NCBI GenBank assembly: GCA_036244975.1
Contig: BTTE01000006.1
Coordinates: 1-64,000 of the forward strand
Direction of reading: 5' to 3'
Length of the DNA stretch: 64,000 nucleotides
Source: Sulfidibacterium sp036244975
GTDB lineage: Bacteria > Bacteroidota > Bacteroidia > Bacteroidales > F082
The position numbers were made by a program, and so were the translations under genes. Of this stretch, positions 49,560-58,480 are shown piece after piece. The first letter of the stretch is position 1. Every line of letters begins with the position of its first letter. The notes under the pieces were generated by a model, which saw only the letters and a program-made list of their open reading frames with translations, ran no database searches and was not told where the DNA came from.

Positions 49560-50912
49560 ATGAAAGAACTAAAGATTTTTATTGTAGATGACGAACGTAT
49601 TTTGCGTGTAACCATTGCTGACGGGCTTCGCGACGAAGGCTATACCGTTTTTGAGTTTTCAGGTGCATCCGGAGCATTACAACGATTTTTGGAAGACAAA
49701 CCCGACGTGATTATTACGGACATGAGGATGCCAGGCATGGATGGCCTTGAATTGCTGGAAAGAATAATGCAAATCAATCCACAAACGGCTGTCATCCTGA
49801 TGACGGCTTACGCAAGTGTTTCTACGGCGGTGAAGGCATTGAAATCCGGGGCATACGATTATCTTACAAAGCCTTTTCAGATTGAAGAATTGCTGGCCAT
49901 TCTGGAGAGGATTTGTGAACTGAAAAAAGTGAAATCAGAGAATAAACGCCTGCGATCGCAATTTGAACAAAAATTTGATTTTTCTTCCTTTGTTGGCAAT
50001 CCTGAGGAGAACGCAAGCCTGTTTGAGTTGATTAGAATAGCAGCCGGTTCGGACAGTAATGTCCTGATCACGGGTGAAACAGGTACAGGAAAAGAGTTGC
50101 TGACCAAAATTATTCATTATAATTCATCACGCAAGAATCAGGCTTTTATTCCCGTCAGTTGTGCAGTTTTATCACGTGATATATTTGAAAGCGAGTTGTT
50201 TGGCCATGTTAAAGGTGCATTTACCGGCGCTGAAAAAGAAAGAGAAGGAAGGTTCCAGCTTGCCAACCACGGCACCCTGTATCTCGATGATATTGACGAT
50301 ATTCCAATGGAACTTCAGGTGAAACTGTTGAGAGCCATTGAGGAACGCAAGGTGGAAAAGGTAGGAGGCAGCAAGCCGGAACCGGTAAACATCCGTATCA
50401 TTGCATCTACCAAAACGGAACTTGGTAAACTTGTGCAGGAAGGAAAGTTTAGGCCCGACCTTTATTTTCGCCTGAATGTCTTCCCTATCCATTTGCCTCC
50501 GTTGCGCGAAAGGAAAAGGGATATTAAAATACTTATTCATTATTTTGTTAATTATTTTGCTCATGGAAGGAAAGTGGAGTTCGATATTGAAGCCTTTAAT
50601 TCCCTTCTGAACTACAACTGGCCCGGTAACATCCGGGAACTGAAAAATATTATCGAACGTTTTGTTTTACTGGCAGAAAACGGCAAAATAGATATTACAA
50701 AAATACCACCTGAGATTTGCAACCCGGTTTCCATGCCCATTACTCAACTTATTGGACACAAACCATTGGTTGATATTTTATCTGAGGTCGAGGTATCCAC
50801 CATAAAAATCGCTTTGGAGCGATCGAAGTACAATAAGACAAAAGCTGCTGAAATACTCGGAATCCCTGCTACAACGCTACATACCAAGATGAGTAAATAT
50901 GATATCAGGTAG
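49560..50912 (+). CDS. Sigma-54-dependent NtrC-family response regulator
   Basis: This 450-residue regulator has a receiver domain with phosphoacceptor D54 (IITDMRMPG), an AAA+ domain with Walker A GETGTGKE and the intact sigma-54 contact loop GAFTGA, and a C-terminal Fis-type helix-turn-helix (NKTKAAEILGIPATTLHTKM). It should activate sigma-54 promoters of the reductase genes. I found no clear -24/-12 promoter in the gap that follows. Ttr systems described in Salmonella use a LuxR-type TtrR, so this regulator is closer to the Arx/Aio arrangement. Confidence 0.93.
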   Translation: MKELKIFIVDDERILRVTIADGLRDEGYTVFEFSGASGALQRFLEDKPDVIITDMRMPGMDGLELLERIMQINPQTAVILMTAYASVSTAVKALKSGAYDYLTKPFQIEELLAILERICELKKVKSENKRLRSQFEQKFDFSSFVGNPEENASLFELIRIAAGSDSNVLITGETGTGKELLTKIIHYNSSRKNQAFIPVSCAVLSRDIFESELFGHVKGAFTGAEKEREGRFQLANHGTLYLDDIDDIPMELQVKLLRAIEERKVEKVGGSKPEPVNIRIIASTKTELGKLVQEGKFRPDLYFRLNVFPIHLPPLRERKRDIKILIHYFVNYFAHGRKVEFDIEAFNSLLNYNWPGNIRELKNIIERFVLLAENGKIDITKIPPEICNPVSMPITQLIGHKPLVDILSEVEVSTIKIALERSKYNKTKAAEILGIPATTLHTKMSKYDIR

Positions 50913-51251
50913 TCAGCTCCTCACTTTCTGTAACCCCTGATGCCTAATGTCGGTTCCTTCGTAAGCATAAATTGAAGCTTCCGCGATGTGTGCGGCATGG
51001 TCGTCACTGCACTTCGGAATACCGTTGTTTTCACGGAAATCAGTTAGCCCAATACGAAAAAAATATGATCAAATAATTTTTTCGGGCAGAAAATATTTTT
51101 ACTGAAAAACCCTTGTTATCAGACATTTGGGCGGTCATATCATTACAGCATTCAAAAAAAGTAAACGATTTATCCAAAATCAGGAATGGGAATTGCTCAT
51201 TAAGCAATTAATTCAATTAATAACCTAATAATTAAAAAAAGATTTTATATT
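50913..51251. other. Regulatory gap before the porin and reductase genes
   Basis: A 7-base inverted repeat, AATTGCT-CATTA-AGCAATT, lies at 51191-51209, about 45 bases before the porin start. It is a candidate regulator site. No convincing GG-N10-GC sigma-54 element was seen by eye. The rest is featureless. Confidence 0.4.
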
Positions 51252-52283
51252 ATGAAAAAGATTTTATTTTTTTCGGTTGCGTTTTTTTTACTTTTAAACG
51301 CTAATGCCCAGGACATTTTCCAACCGAATGGAAAGGTGCAGGCGAAAGTTTACTTTAACTATCATTACAATTTAAATAAGAGTGCCACTCAGTCAGGTTC
51401 TTTTAATATTAAGCGTGCTTACTTTGGTTACAAGTATTTCTTTAGTAAAAAATTATCAGCAACCGTTACACTTGATGCGGGCCAAAACAGTGGTGGCAGC
51501 GTTTTTACTTACTACTTAAAAAAAGCAGCCCTCGACTGGAAGCTAACCTCTGCCCTAAAGTTGTCCATAGGACTTATTGGAATGCAGGAGTTTAATCATC
51601 AGGAAAGTTTCTGGGGTTATCGTTATCTTTACAAGTCATTCATGGATGAGCATGGATATGGTTCCAGCGCCGACCTCGGTGTAAATGCACATCTTACTTT
51701 CCTGAAAAACAAATTAAATTTCAACATCTTTATTGCAAACGGTGAAGGGTACAAACATTTACAGGATAATTACGGAAAATATAAAGTTGGGGGAAATGTA
51801 ATTATTAAGCCGGTAAAAAATCTCGAATTTAAGTTCTATTATGATACCAAAGGTTTTGCCTACGAACATAGTAACGGAGTTATTGTTGATACTTCTTCCG
51901 TATCGGTCTATGCCTTTTTTCTTGGTTACAGAATCAAATCCAAATTCCGTATTGCTGCTGAATACAATGTCATGCTAAATGGTAAAAAATATTCTCAGGT
52001 TGCTTCCGGCCATAGCCTCAAAGGGGTATCATTTTACGGTACTTACACTTTCAGTAAAAGGTTTGAATTATTTGGAAGATACGATAATCTGGCATCCAAC
52101 AAAATTGCTAATGCCATTAATCCATGGAACTATAACAAAGATGGAAGTGCTATTATATTTGGCGGCCAGTATTCTCCGGTTAAAGGAGTTAAGATGGCTC
52201 TAAATTATCAGGGATGGATTTTTTCTAACCCAAATACAACCTCCAAGTCCTTTATATACATGAACTTTCAATATAAATTCTAA
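51252..52283 (+). CDS. Outer-membrane porin-like beta-barrel protein
   Basis: This 343-residue protein has a signal peptide (about 1-19, NANAQ) and then alternating amphipathic strands rich in aromatic and charged residues. It ends in FIYMNFQYKF, a C-terminal aromatic residue typical of outer-membrane barrels. The pattern resembles short phosphate-selective (OprP-like) porins. It lies 19 bases upstream of the TtrB-like gene and probably admits the oxyanion substrate to the periplasm. No specific family name can be given with certainty. Confidence 0.78.
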   Translation: MKKILFFSVAFFLLLNANAQDIFQPNGKVQAKVYFNYHYNLNKSATQSGSFNIKRAYFGYKYFFSKKLSATVTLDAGQNSGGSVFTYYLKKAALDWKLTSALKLSIGLIGMQEFNHQESFWGYRYLYKSFMDEHGYGSSADLGVNAHLTFLKNKLNFNIFIANGEGYKHLQDNYGKYKVGGNVIIKPVKNLEFKFYYDTKGFAYEHSNGVIVDTSSVSVYAFFLGYRIKSKFRIAAEYNVMLNGKKYSQVASGHSLKGVSFYGTYTFSKRFELFGRYDNLASNKIANAINPWNYNKDGSAIIFGGQYSPVKGVKMALNYQGWIFSNPNTTSKSFIYMNFQYKF

Positions 52284-52302
52284 TATAAATCTTTTTTGGA
52301 AT

Positions 52303-53187
52303 ATGGAAAACAAAAATTATAATAAAGATGAAAACCGGCGGAAATTCCTGAAAACAACCGGTACCCTGGCTTTGGGAGGGCTTGCCCTTTCGGCCTTCAT
52401 CAGCGAAAGCTTAACTGCAAAGCCAAGATCAGCTCCCGGCAGTGTCAGGGAATTTGCCTCTGTTGAAGATTTATTAAGCGGCCCTTATGAAAGCATAAAA
52501 CTAAGGATGCAGGACGATGTTCGACGTTCTATGAAAAAACCCATTGAAAAAAGAAAATGGGGTATGGGCATCGATTTGCGTAAGTGTGTAGGTTGTAATG
52601 CCTGTACTGTAGCTTGTATAGCAGAGAATGTACTCCCACCCGGGGTGGTTTACCGTCCGGTGATAAAAGAAGAAGTCGGGAAGTATCCCAATGTTTCGCT
52701 CATCAACTTACCACGGCCTTGTATGCAATGCGAAGACCCTCCCTGTGTTCCGGTTTGTCCTGTCGGGGCAACCTTTAAGCGCAAGGATGGGATCATTGAA
52801 ATAAATTATGACCATTGCATTGGTTGCCGGTATTGCCTTACAGCATGTCCTTATGGGGCCAGGGTATTCGATTTTGGTGAGTATTATACTAAAAACACGC
52901 CGGAGATTATGCCCTATGAATCACGCCCTTCTTTTGAATATGGAAGTAAATGGCCCCGGGAAAGAGGGGTATCTCCCATCGGAAATGCAAGAAAATGTAC
53001 TTTCTGTGAACATCGGCTTGCAGAAGGGTTCCTGCCTCAATGTGTAACAACCTGTATCGGCGGGGCTAACTATTTTGGGGACCTTAATGAGCCGGATCAT
53101 CTGATTAATAAAATGATCAACAGGGGCAATGTTACCATTTTGAAAGAAGAAGAAGGCACCAACCCAAAAGTATTTTACTTACGATAA
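52303..53187 (+). CDS. ttrB: TtrB-like 4Fe-4S ferredoxin subunit
   Basis: This 294-residue electron-transfer subunit has a twin-arginine signal (NRRKFLKTTG at about 11-20). Four 4Fe-4S clusters are indicated by CVGCNACTVAC, CMQCEDPPCVPVC, CIGCRYCLTAC and the split CTFC/CVTTC. The tail GNARKCTFCEHRLAEG, and then GANYFGDLNEPD, fit the TtrB/ArrB/SrdB group. It should relay electrons from the NrfD-type subunit to the molybdenum subunit in the periplasm. It is followed by the membrane subunit after 21 bases. Confidence 0.85.
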   Translation: MENKNYNKDENRRKFLKTTGTLALGGLALSAFISESLTAKPRSAPGSVREFASVEDLLSGPYESIKLRMQDDVRRSMKKPIEKRKWGMGIDLRKCVGCNACTVACIAENVLPPGVVYRPVIKEEVGKYPNVSLINLPRPCMQCEDPPCVPVCPVGATFKRKDGIIEINYDHCIGCRYCLTACPYGARVFDFGEYYTKNTPEIMPYESRPSFEYGSKWPRERGVSPIGNARKCTFCEHRLAEGFLPQCVTTCIGGANYFGDLNEPDHLINKMINRGNVTILKEEEGTNPKVFYLR

Positions 53188-53208
53188 AAAACACAGGAGG
53201 AAAAAACA

Positions 53209-54360
53209 ATGAAAAAAATATTTTATGTATTATGGGCAATTGCCTTTTTGTTCGGGGCGTTTGCAGTATATCAAAAGTTGACCCGTGGCGATGAGTTCGT
53301 CAATTTTGGAAGCCGTGTCGTGTGGGGCTTATGGGTCGCCATGTATATCTATTTTATTGGCCTGTCGGCAGGGGCTTTTCTACTCTCATCTCTCGTTTAT
53401 GTATTTAAAATAAAAATATTTGAGAAACTGGGAAAACTTGCTCTCATTACTGCTTTAATTACTTTGATTTGTGCTTTGTTGTCTATCTGGTTCGACCTTG
53501 GGCACCAATGGCGTTTTTACGAAGTGTTTACTACGCCCAACCCTTCTTCCATGATGGCATGGATGATTTGGCTGTACACAGCCTATTTTCTTTTACTGTT
53601 GGCTGAAACTCTACTCGCATTTAGAATTGATAGCGGTAAACTGACGGGAACTAAATTAGTGAAAAAACAACGGACATTACAGATCTTGGCTTCCGTCGGG
53701 ATTCCATTGGCCATTGCATTTCATGGTGGCGTAGGCGCCCTTTTTGGTGTTATAGCTTCTAATCCAATATGGCACAGCGCTTTAACGCCAATTTATTTTT
53801 TGGTGGGAGCTGTTCTGTCCGGTTGCGCGTTATTGACTATGATCTTTATTTTTCTGTGGAAAGACAAAACATCAGAAGATTACCAACAGATATCCTTTCT
53901 ACTTGGAAGAATAGTATTAGTAACCGTACTGTTTGACCTGCTTCTTGAGTGGTCAGAGCTTTCAATTGCAATGTGGTTAGGGTCATCTACTCATATTTTA
54001 GGTTTTAAAGAGATGTTATATGGGCATTATTGGTACGTGTTTTGGATCGCCCATATTCTTCTCGGTGTGATTGTACCTGTAGTTATTTTCCTGGTAAAAT
54101 CAAGAAAACCGTATTGGGTTGGTCTGGCCAGTCTTTTGGTTGTATTTACTTTTCTGGGGGTTCGGCTAAACATTGTCATTCCCGGATTGATTACCCCGAA
54201 AATTCCTGGTATGGGGTCTGCATTTTATAGCAGCCGCCTTCTATACACTTATACACCGAGTTTACAGGAATGGCTGGTGGGCCTCTTTATTGTAACTTTC
54301 GGTATTGCATTGTTTTATCTTGGGGATAGATACCTGAAACTGACCAGTCCACATAATTAA
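53209..54360 (+). CDS. ttrC: NrfD/PsrC-family membrane subunit (TtrC-like)
   Basis: This 383-residue polytopic protein has about nine to ten membrane helices and belongs to the NrfD/PsrC family, which oxidises quinol and passes electrons to the ferredoxin subunit. WGLWVAMYIYFIGLSAGAF, HGGVGALFGVIASNP and the late LNIVIPGLI segment are typical. It sits between the ferredoxin and molybdenum subunit genes. The B-C-A order matches the ttrBCA gene order. Confidence 0.88.
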   Translation: MKKIFYVLWAIAFLFGAFAVYQKLTRGDEFVNFGSRVVWGLWVAMYIYFIGLSAGAFLLSSLVYVFKIKIFEKLGKLALITALITLICALLSIWFDLGHQWRFYEVFTTPNPSSMMAWMIWLYTAYFLLLLAETLLAFRIDSGKLTGTKLVKKQRTLQILASVGIPLAIAFHGGVGALFGVIASNPIWHSALTPIYFLVGAVLSGCALLTMIFIFLWKDKTSEDYQQISFLLGRIVLVTVLFDLLLEWSELSIAMWLGSSTHILGFKEMLYGHYWYVFWIAHILLGVIVPVVIFLVKSRKPYWVGLASLLVVFTFLGVRLNIVIPGLITPKIPGMGSAFYSSRLLYTYTPSLQEWLVGLFIVTFGIALFYLGDRYLKLTSPHN

Positions 54361-54384
54361 ATAACTATTCAAATCAAAACTACG

Positions 54385-57300
54385 ATGAAGATGAATAAGA
54401 AAATATTAAATACAAAAAATCCTGTTTCCAGACGCGATTTTATTAAGTCATCCGCTTTTCTCGGAGGAGCAACGGTTGGTAGTTCCTTATTAGGTTTCGG
54501 CGCTTTCGCTTCAATGACGAAAGAGCAGAAAGCCCACCTGGTTTACACCTTGCAGCTACCGGAAAATCAAATATACGGAGCCTGTTTACAATGTCATAAC
54601 GCCTGTAGTATTAAGGGAAAAATTTATAACGGACTACTTGCTAAAATTGATGGCAATCCCTATGGCCCCCAAACTATGCTCCCTAATATTGATTATAAAT
54701 CAGCGTTGCCGGTTGCGGGTCAGGTGGATGGGAAAGTCTGCCCGAAAGGCCAGGCGGGCATACAAACTGTTTATGATCCGTACCGGATTAAAAAGGTCTT
54801 GAAAAGAAAAGGAAAACGGGGAGAAAACAAATGGGTTACCATTGATTTTGACAAAGCCGTTACAGAAATTGTAAACGGTGGCGATTTGTTTGGCGAGGGA
54901 CATGTGAAAGGCTTTAGGGAAGTCAGAGCACTGAAAGATGCCAAACTGTCAAAAGAGATGGCTGCCGATGCGAAAGCATTTGGTAAAGGGAAAATGACCC
55001 TCGCTGCATTTAAAAAGAAACATGCCGGCAATTTGGATGTTTTAATTGATCCCAACCATCCTGACCTGGGTCCGAAAAACAATAAATTTACTATGATGTG
55101 CGGGCGGATAGAGCATGGCCGGAAAGAATTGGGGAAACGATTCACGTTAAATGCTATGGGCTCAAAAAACTTTTTTGAACATACTACCATCTGCGAACAA
55201 TCACATCATATTGGCCATATTGAGATAACCAAAAAATGGGTGGTTGCTAACGGAAAAGGCACATGGAAAGGTGGAAAAGAGCATTTGAAACCAGACCTTT
55301 TGCATAGTGAGTTTGCGATTTTCTTCGGCACAGGAGCTTTTGAGGCAAATTTTGGCAAAACTTCTATGGCTCAAAAAGTAACCGATGCAATAGTAAACAG
55401 GAATTTTAAAATGGCTGTTGTGGACCCGAGAATGTCGAAAACTGCTGCAAAAGCTAAATGGTGGGTCCCGGTAAAACCAGGCGCTGATGCCGCTTTTGCC
55501 TGGGCGTTGATCCGGTCAATAATGGAAAACAAGAGGTATGATGAATCCTTCCTGCGCAATGCCAATCTTGCTGCCGCCCACTCTGCGGGCGAAAAATCCT
55601 TTTCCGATGCACCACTATTGGTAGTGATTGAAGATGGCCGGCCCTCCAGGTTCCTGAGGGCTTCCGACCTTGGCCTCGGGAAGAGTACCGAATTTGTGTG
55701 TATGGTTAATGGCAAAACAGTCAAGGTGGATGTGAATGATAAGAAGCATCCCGTAAATGGAGATCTGTTTGTAGATACCAAAGTTAAGGGGTTCAAAGTG
55801 AAATCTTCCCTGAATCTCGTGAGGGAAGAGGCCTTTAGCAAAACCCTCGGCGAATGGGCTGCAACCTGTCAGGTGGAACCCCGGATGATTGAAGAAATTG
55901 CTACCGAATTTACTTCTCATGGGAAAAAAGCTGCTTGTGACCTCTATCGTGGTGCTGTTCAGCATACCAATGGTTATTATAATGCGGTAGCCATCATTTA
56001 TTTGAATATGCTTATCGGGAATATGGATTGGCTCGGTGGTCTCCAGTCGGGAGGTGGACATTGGCACGAAGACGGTAGTCATAACGGCTATTTTAATTTT
56101 AAAGCATTGCATCCCAATAAGCTTAGCGCTTTTGGCCCCCCCATAACAAGGGAAAAATCTAAGTATGAGGAGACTTCTCTGTTTCGCGAATTCGGCTATC
56201 CGGCAAAAAGAAACTGGTATCCCTATACCGGTAATATTTATCAGGAGATTATTCCATCAGCAGAAGATAAGTATCCTTACGGAATCGATATCTTATTCCT
56301 TCATCAGGGAACTCCGCTACTTTCGTCACCGGGTGGTATAAAGGCAGCAAAATATTTAAGCGATCCTAAAAGATTGCCTTTATTTATTGCTGACGATATA
56401 GTAATTGGGGAGACGAGTATGTATGCCGATTATATTTTCCCGGATGTTACCTATCTCGAACGTTGGGGAACACCGCATACTACACCCGATGTGGCACAAA
56501 AAGCCAGTAAAGTACGTCAACCTATGATTCAACCCATACCGGATTTGGTAACTGTGTATGGCGAAAAGATGCCCGGCTCCCTTGAAGCTGTTTATCTTGC
56601 CATAGCTGAGAAACTCGGATTACCCGGATTTGGAAAAGATGGCTTTGCCAAAGGCATGGATTTTACCCGGCCCGAAGATTGGTATTTGAAGTTTGTGGCA
56701 AACATCGCCAAAGGGGATCATAAAAATGAGGAAGTCCCTTTGGCCGACGAAGGCGAAATGAAGATTTTTTCAAAATCAAGGCGTCATTTCTCACCGGAAA
56801 TTTTTAATCCGGAGAGATGGAAAAAATCTATTGGGAATAATGAGCAGATTTGGAGAAAGGTCGTTTATGTGTTGAACAGGGGAGGACGGTTCGGGGATTT
56901 TAAATCAGCTTATACGGAAAAACCTTATAATGAAGGCCGGTTAAATGGTCAGATGAAGTTTTTCGTAGAAAATGTCGCCCTCGGTAAAAATTCTTTAACC
57001 GGAATTAACTATCATGGCCTCGGCAAATACACAACAATTGCTGACATGGCCGGAAAGAGAACCAATTTTGAAAAACTTAATGGAGATGAGTTTTATTTGA
57101 GTACATATAAAGAGGTCTTCGGGGGCCAATCCAGGACAATAGGAAATTATTGGTCGCAAATTGCACTGAAACCGGAAAATGTATTGTACATGAACAGGGC
57201 AGATGCCGACAGAATGGGATTTAATGAAAACGACTGGGTTACTATCGTTTCTGACAGCGATCCTACAGGAACCTATAATCTGCATAACGGGAAGATTTTG

Positions 57301-57564
57301 AAGGTGAAAGCACGTTTAAGGCCTGTTGAAGGTTTGAAACCAAATGTTGTAACCATTTCGTGGCATTACGGACACTGGGCCTACGGTGGAAATGATGTTA
57401 CGGTTGACAATCAGCTGGTGAAAGGGGATAAACGCAGAAGAGATACCGCTTGCCCTAATCCGGTGATGGCCATCGACGCTGCGTTAAAAAATATGTGTCT
57501 GACAGATCCCATCGGTGGTAGTGCATCTTTTCTGAATACAAAGGTTAAGATAAAAAAAGTTTGA
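54385..57564 (+). CDS. ttrA: Molybdopterin oxidoreductase catalytic subunit, tetrathionate reductase (TtrA)-like
   Basis: This 1059-residue catalytic subunit of the DMSO reductase superfamily has a twin-arginine signal (SRRDFIK at 15-21). The N-terminal 4Fe-4S ligands are C67, C70, C74 and C119. The likely molybdenum ligand is C270 in EHTTICEQSHHIG. The long insertion around 165-255 (HPDLGPKNN) and the overall length fit TtrA better than ArrA or PhsA. The C-terminal cofactor-binding domain begins near 940. It should reduce tetrathionate or a related oxyanion in the periplasm. Selenate or arsenate cannot be excluded without phylogeny. Confidence 0.85.
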   Translation: MKMNKKILNTKNPVSRRDFIKSSAFLGGATVGSSLLGFGAFASMTKEQKAHLVYTLQLPENQIYGACLQCHNACSIKGKIYNGLLAKIDGNPYGPQTMLPNIDYKSALPVAGQVDGKVCPKGQAGIQTVYDPYRIKKVLKRKGKRGENKWVTIDFDKAVTEIVNGGDLFGEGHVKGFREVRALKDAKLSKEMAADAKAFGKGKMTLAAFKKKHAGNLDVLIDPNHPDLGPKNNKFTMMCGRIEHGRKELGKRFTLNAMGSKNFFEHTTICEQSHHIGHIEITKKWVVANGKGTWKGGKEHLKPDLLHSEFAIFFGTGAFEANFGKTSMAQKVTDAIVNRNFKMAVVDPRMSKTAAKAKWWVPVKPGADAAFAWALIRSIMENKRYDESFLRNANLAAAHSAGEKSFSDAPLLVVIEDGRPSRFLRASDLGLGKSTEFVCMVNGKTVKVDVNDKKHPVNGDLFVDTKVKGFKVKSSLNLVREEAFSKTLGEWAATCQVEPRMIEEIATEFTSHGKKAACDLYRGAVQHTNGYYNAVAIIYLNMLIGNMDWLGGLQSGGGHWHEDGSHNGYFNFKALHPNKLSAFGPPITREKSKYEETSLFREFGYPAKRNWYPYTGNIYQEIIPSAEDKYPYGIDILFLHQGTPLLSSPGGIKAAKYLSDPKRLPLFIADDIVIGETSMYADYIFPDVTYLERWGTPHTTPDVAQKASKVRQPMIQPIPDLVTVYGEKMPGSLEAVYLAIAEKLGLPGFGKDGFAKGMDFTRPEDWYLKFVANIAKGDHKNEEVPLADEGEMKIFSKSRRHFSPEIFNPERWKKSIGNNEQIWRKVVYVLNRGGRFGDFKSAYTEKPYNEGRLNGQMKFFVENVALGKNSLTGINYHGLGKYTTIADMAGKRTNFEKLNGDEFYLSTYKEVFGGQSRTIGNYWSQIALKPENVLYMNRADADRMGFNENDWVTIVSDSDPTGTYNLHNGKILKVKARLRPVEGLKPNVVTISWHYGHWAYGGNDVTVDNQLVKGDKRRRDTACPNPVMAIDAALKNMCLTDPIGGSASFLNTKVKIKKV

Positions 57565-57586
57565 TCTTAGGTTTTTTAAAAACAAG

Positions 57587-57639
57587 CTCACGGCAAAATC
57601 AGGCAGGGATTTAATTCTTCTGACTTATTTTGCCGTGAG
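57587..57639 (+). terminator. Long hairpin after the reductase genes
   Basis: CTCACGGCAAAAT (57587-57599) pairs perfectly with ATTTTGCCGTGAG (57627-57639) around a 27-base loop. It lies 23 bases after the ttrA-like stop codon. No strong U-tract follows, so it may stabilise the message end rather than terminate by itself. Confidence 0.55.
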
Positions 57640-57680
57640 ACTTTGTATATTTTAGTTCGTATTGGTAAATTTTAACGGAA

Positions 57681-58187
57681 ATGGTCAAGAAATATTTCTT
57701 TATTTTCTTTTTGTTGTTATCTCTGATTTCCTGCCAGCAAAACCACAAATCACAAAGCGCTCCTAATGGAAAGGCCTCTGAAAATATTGTAAAGAAAAGA
57801 GGATATGTTCTGAATATCACTGCCGGGAGATTAGCTAATCTGGCGAAAATCGATCCAAATCTTATCCTCGTGGATGTTTCCGGAATATTGGGAAATGATT
57901 CGGTAATAAAAACACATTTCATCAAACCAAAATATATTCAGATCCCGGCAAGTGCCGTTTATTTGAAGCCTGATACACTTCCACAGGGGAAGTCCATTGT
58001 TTTAGTTTCCCTTACAGGGAGAAAAAGCCAAAAGCTGGCATATTTTCTTGTCAGCAAGGGGATGACCATATATAATTTAGAAGGAGGCATCCGGGGGTAT
58101 AAAATATGGCTAAAGAGAAAAAAGAATAAAACAATGCCAACCTACGATACAGACACCCTTATTGAAAAACATGATTTCGGTTGTTAA
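57681..58187 (+). CDS. Rhodanese-fold lipoprotein lacking the usual catalytic cysteine
   Basis: This 168-residue protein has a lipoprotein signal with C18 (LISC) and a rhodanese-like domain (about 45-150): LILVDVSG, then IVLVSLTGRKSQKLAYFLVSKG and IYNLEGGIRGYKIW. In active rhodaneses a cysteine sits just before the loop that here reads SLTGRKS, so sulfur-transfer activity is doubtful. A single cysteine is the very last residue. It follows the reductase genes after 116 bases and may bind a sulfur product or serve as a periplasmic accessory. Confidence 0.75.
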   Translation: MVKKYFFIFFLLLSLISCQQNHKSQSAPNGKASENIVKKRGYVLNITAGRLANLAKIDPNLILVDVSGILGNDSVIKTHFIKPKYIQIPASAVYLKPDTLPQGKSIVLVSLTGRKSQKLAYFLVSKGMTIYNLEGGIRGYKIWLKRKKNKTMPTYDTDTLIEKHDFGC

Positions 58188-58365
58188 TACCCATCTTGAT
58201 TCTAAGGGATTGTAACGAAATAACCTAATTTATTTCTAAATTGCAAACATACGTCCGCTTGTTCCTTCCCCCGTTATGAACAATAGGGGACTTCTAATAA
58301 TTTTTTACAATAAGAAAGCTAAAAAACAAATAATTTACATCGCCAATTCAGGGGGATTATTGGTA

Positions 58366-58480
58366 TAATTGTGAATAATATTACAAATTTATTATTTTTG
58401 ATGTTTCATCATCCATTGAAGATGAATAGTTTTTAACAGATTTTTATGGGGGAAAAAAGAAAAAAGCTTGCCTTTCACTG
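58366..58480 (+). repeat. Direct repeat, right copy, flanking the respiratory island
   Basis: This copy matches 45877-45991 (81/84 in the ungapped part). It comprises the promoter region and first codons of the intact symporter gene. It still holds the leftward TAAATTTG element of pfkA (58384-58391) although pfkA lies 12 kb away. Confidence 0.9.
58369..58400 (+). promoter_or_regulatory. Promoter of the symporter gene
   Basis: TTG at 58369-58371 and TATTTTTG at 58393-58400 form a -33/-7 pair with a 21-base spacer. A small dyad (TTCATC...GATGAA) follows and is conserved in both copies of the repeat. Confidence 0.55.

Noticed and set aside
50913..51251. Sigma-54 promoter expected before the porin and reductase genes
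   Set aside because: No site with GG and GC at the right 10-base spacing and a good flanking match was found by eye. A computed scan would be decisive.
45877..58480. Insertion sequence or integrative element with recombinase
   Set aside because: No transposase, integrase or terminal inverted repeat was seen in or beside the island. Only direct repeats of chromosomal sequence are present.
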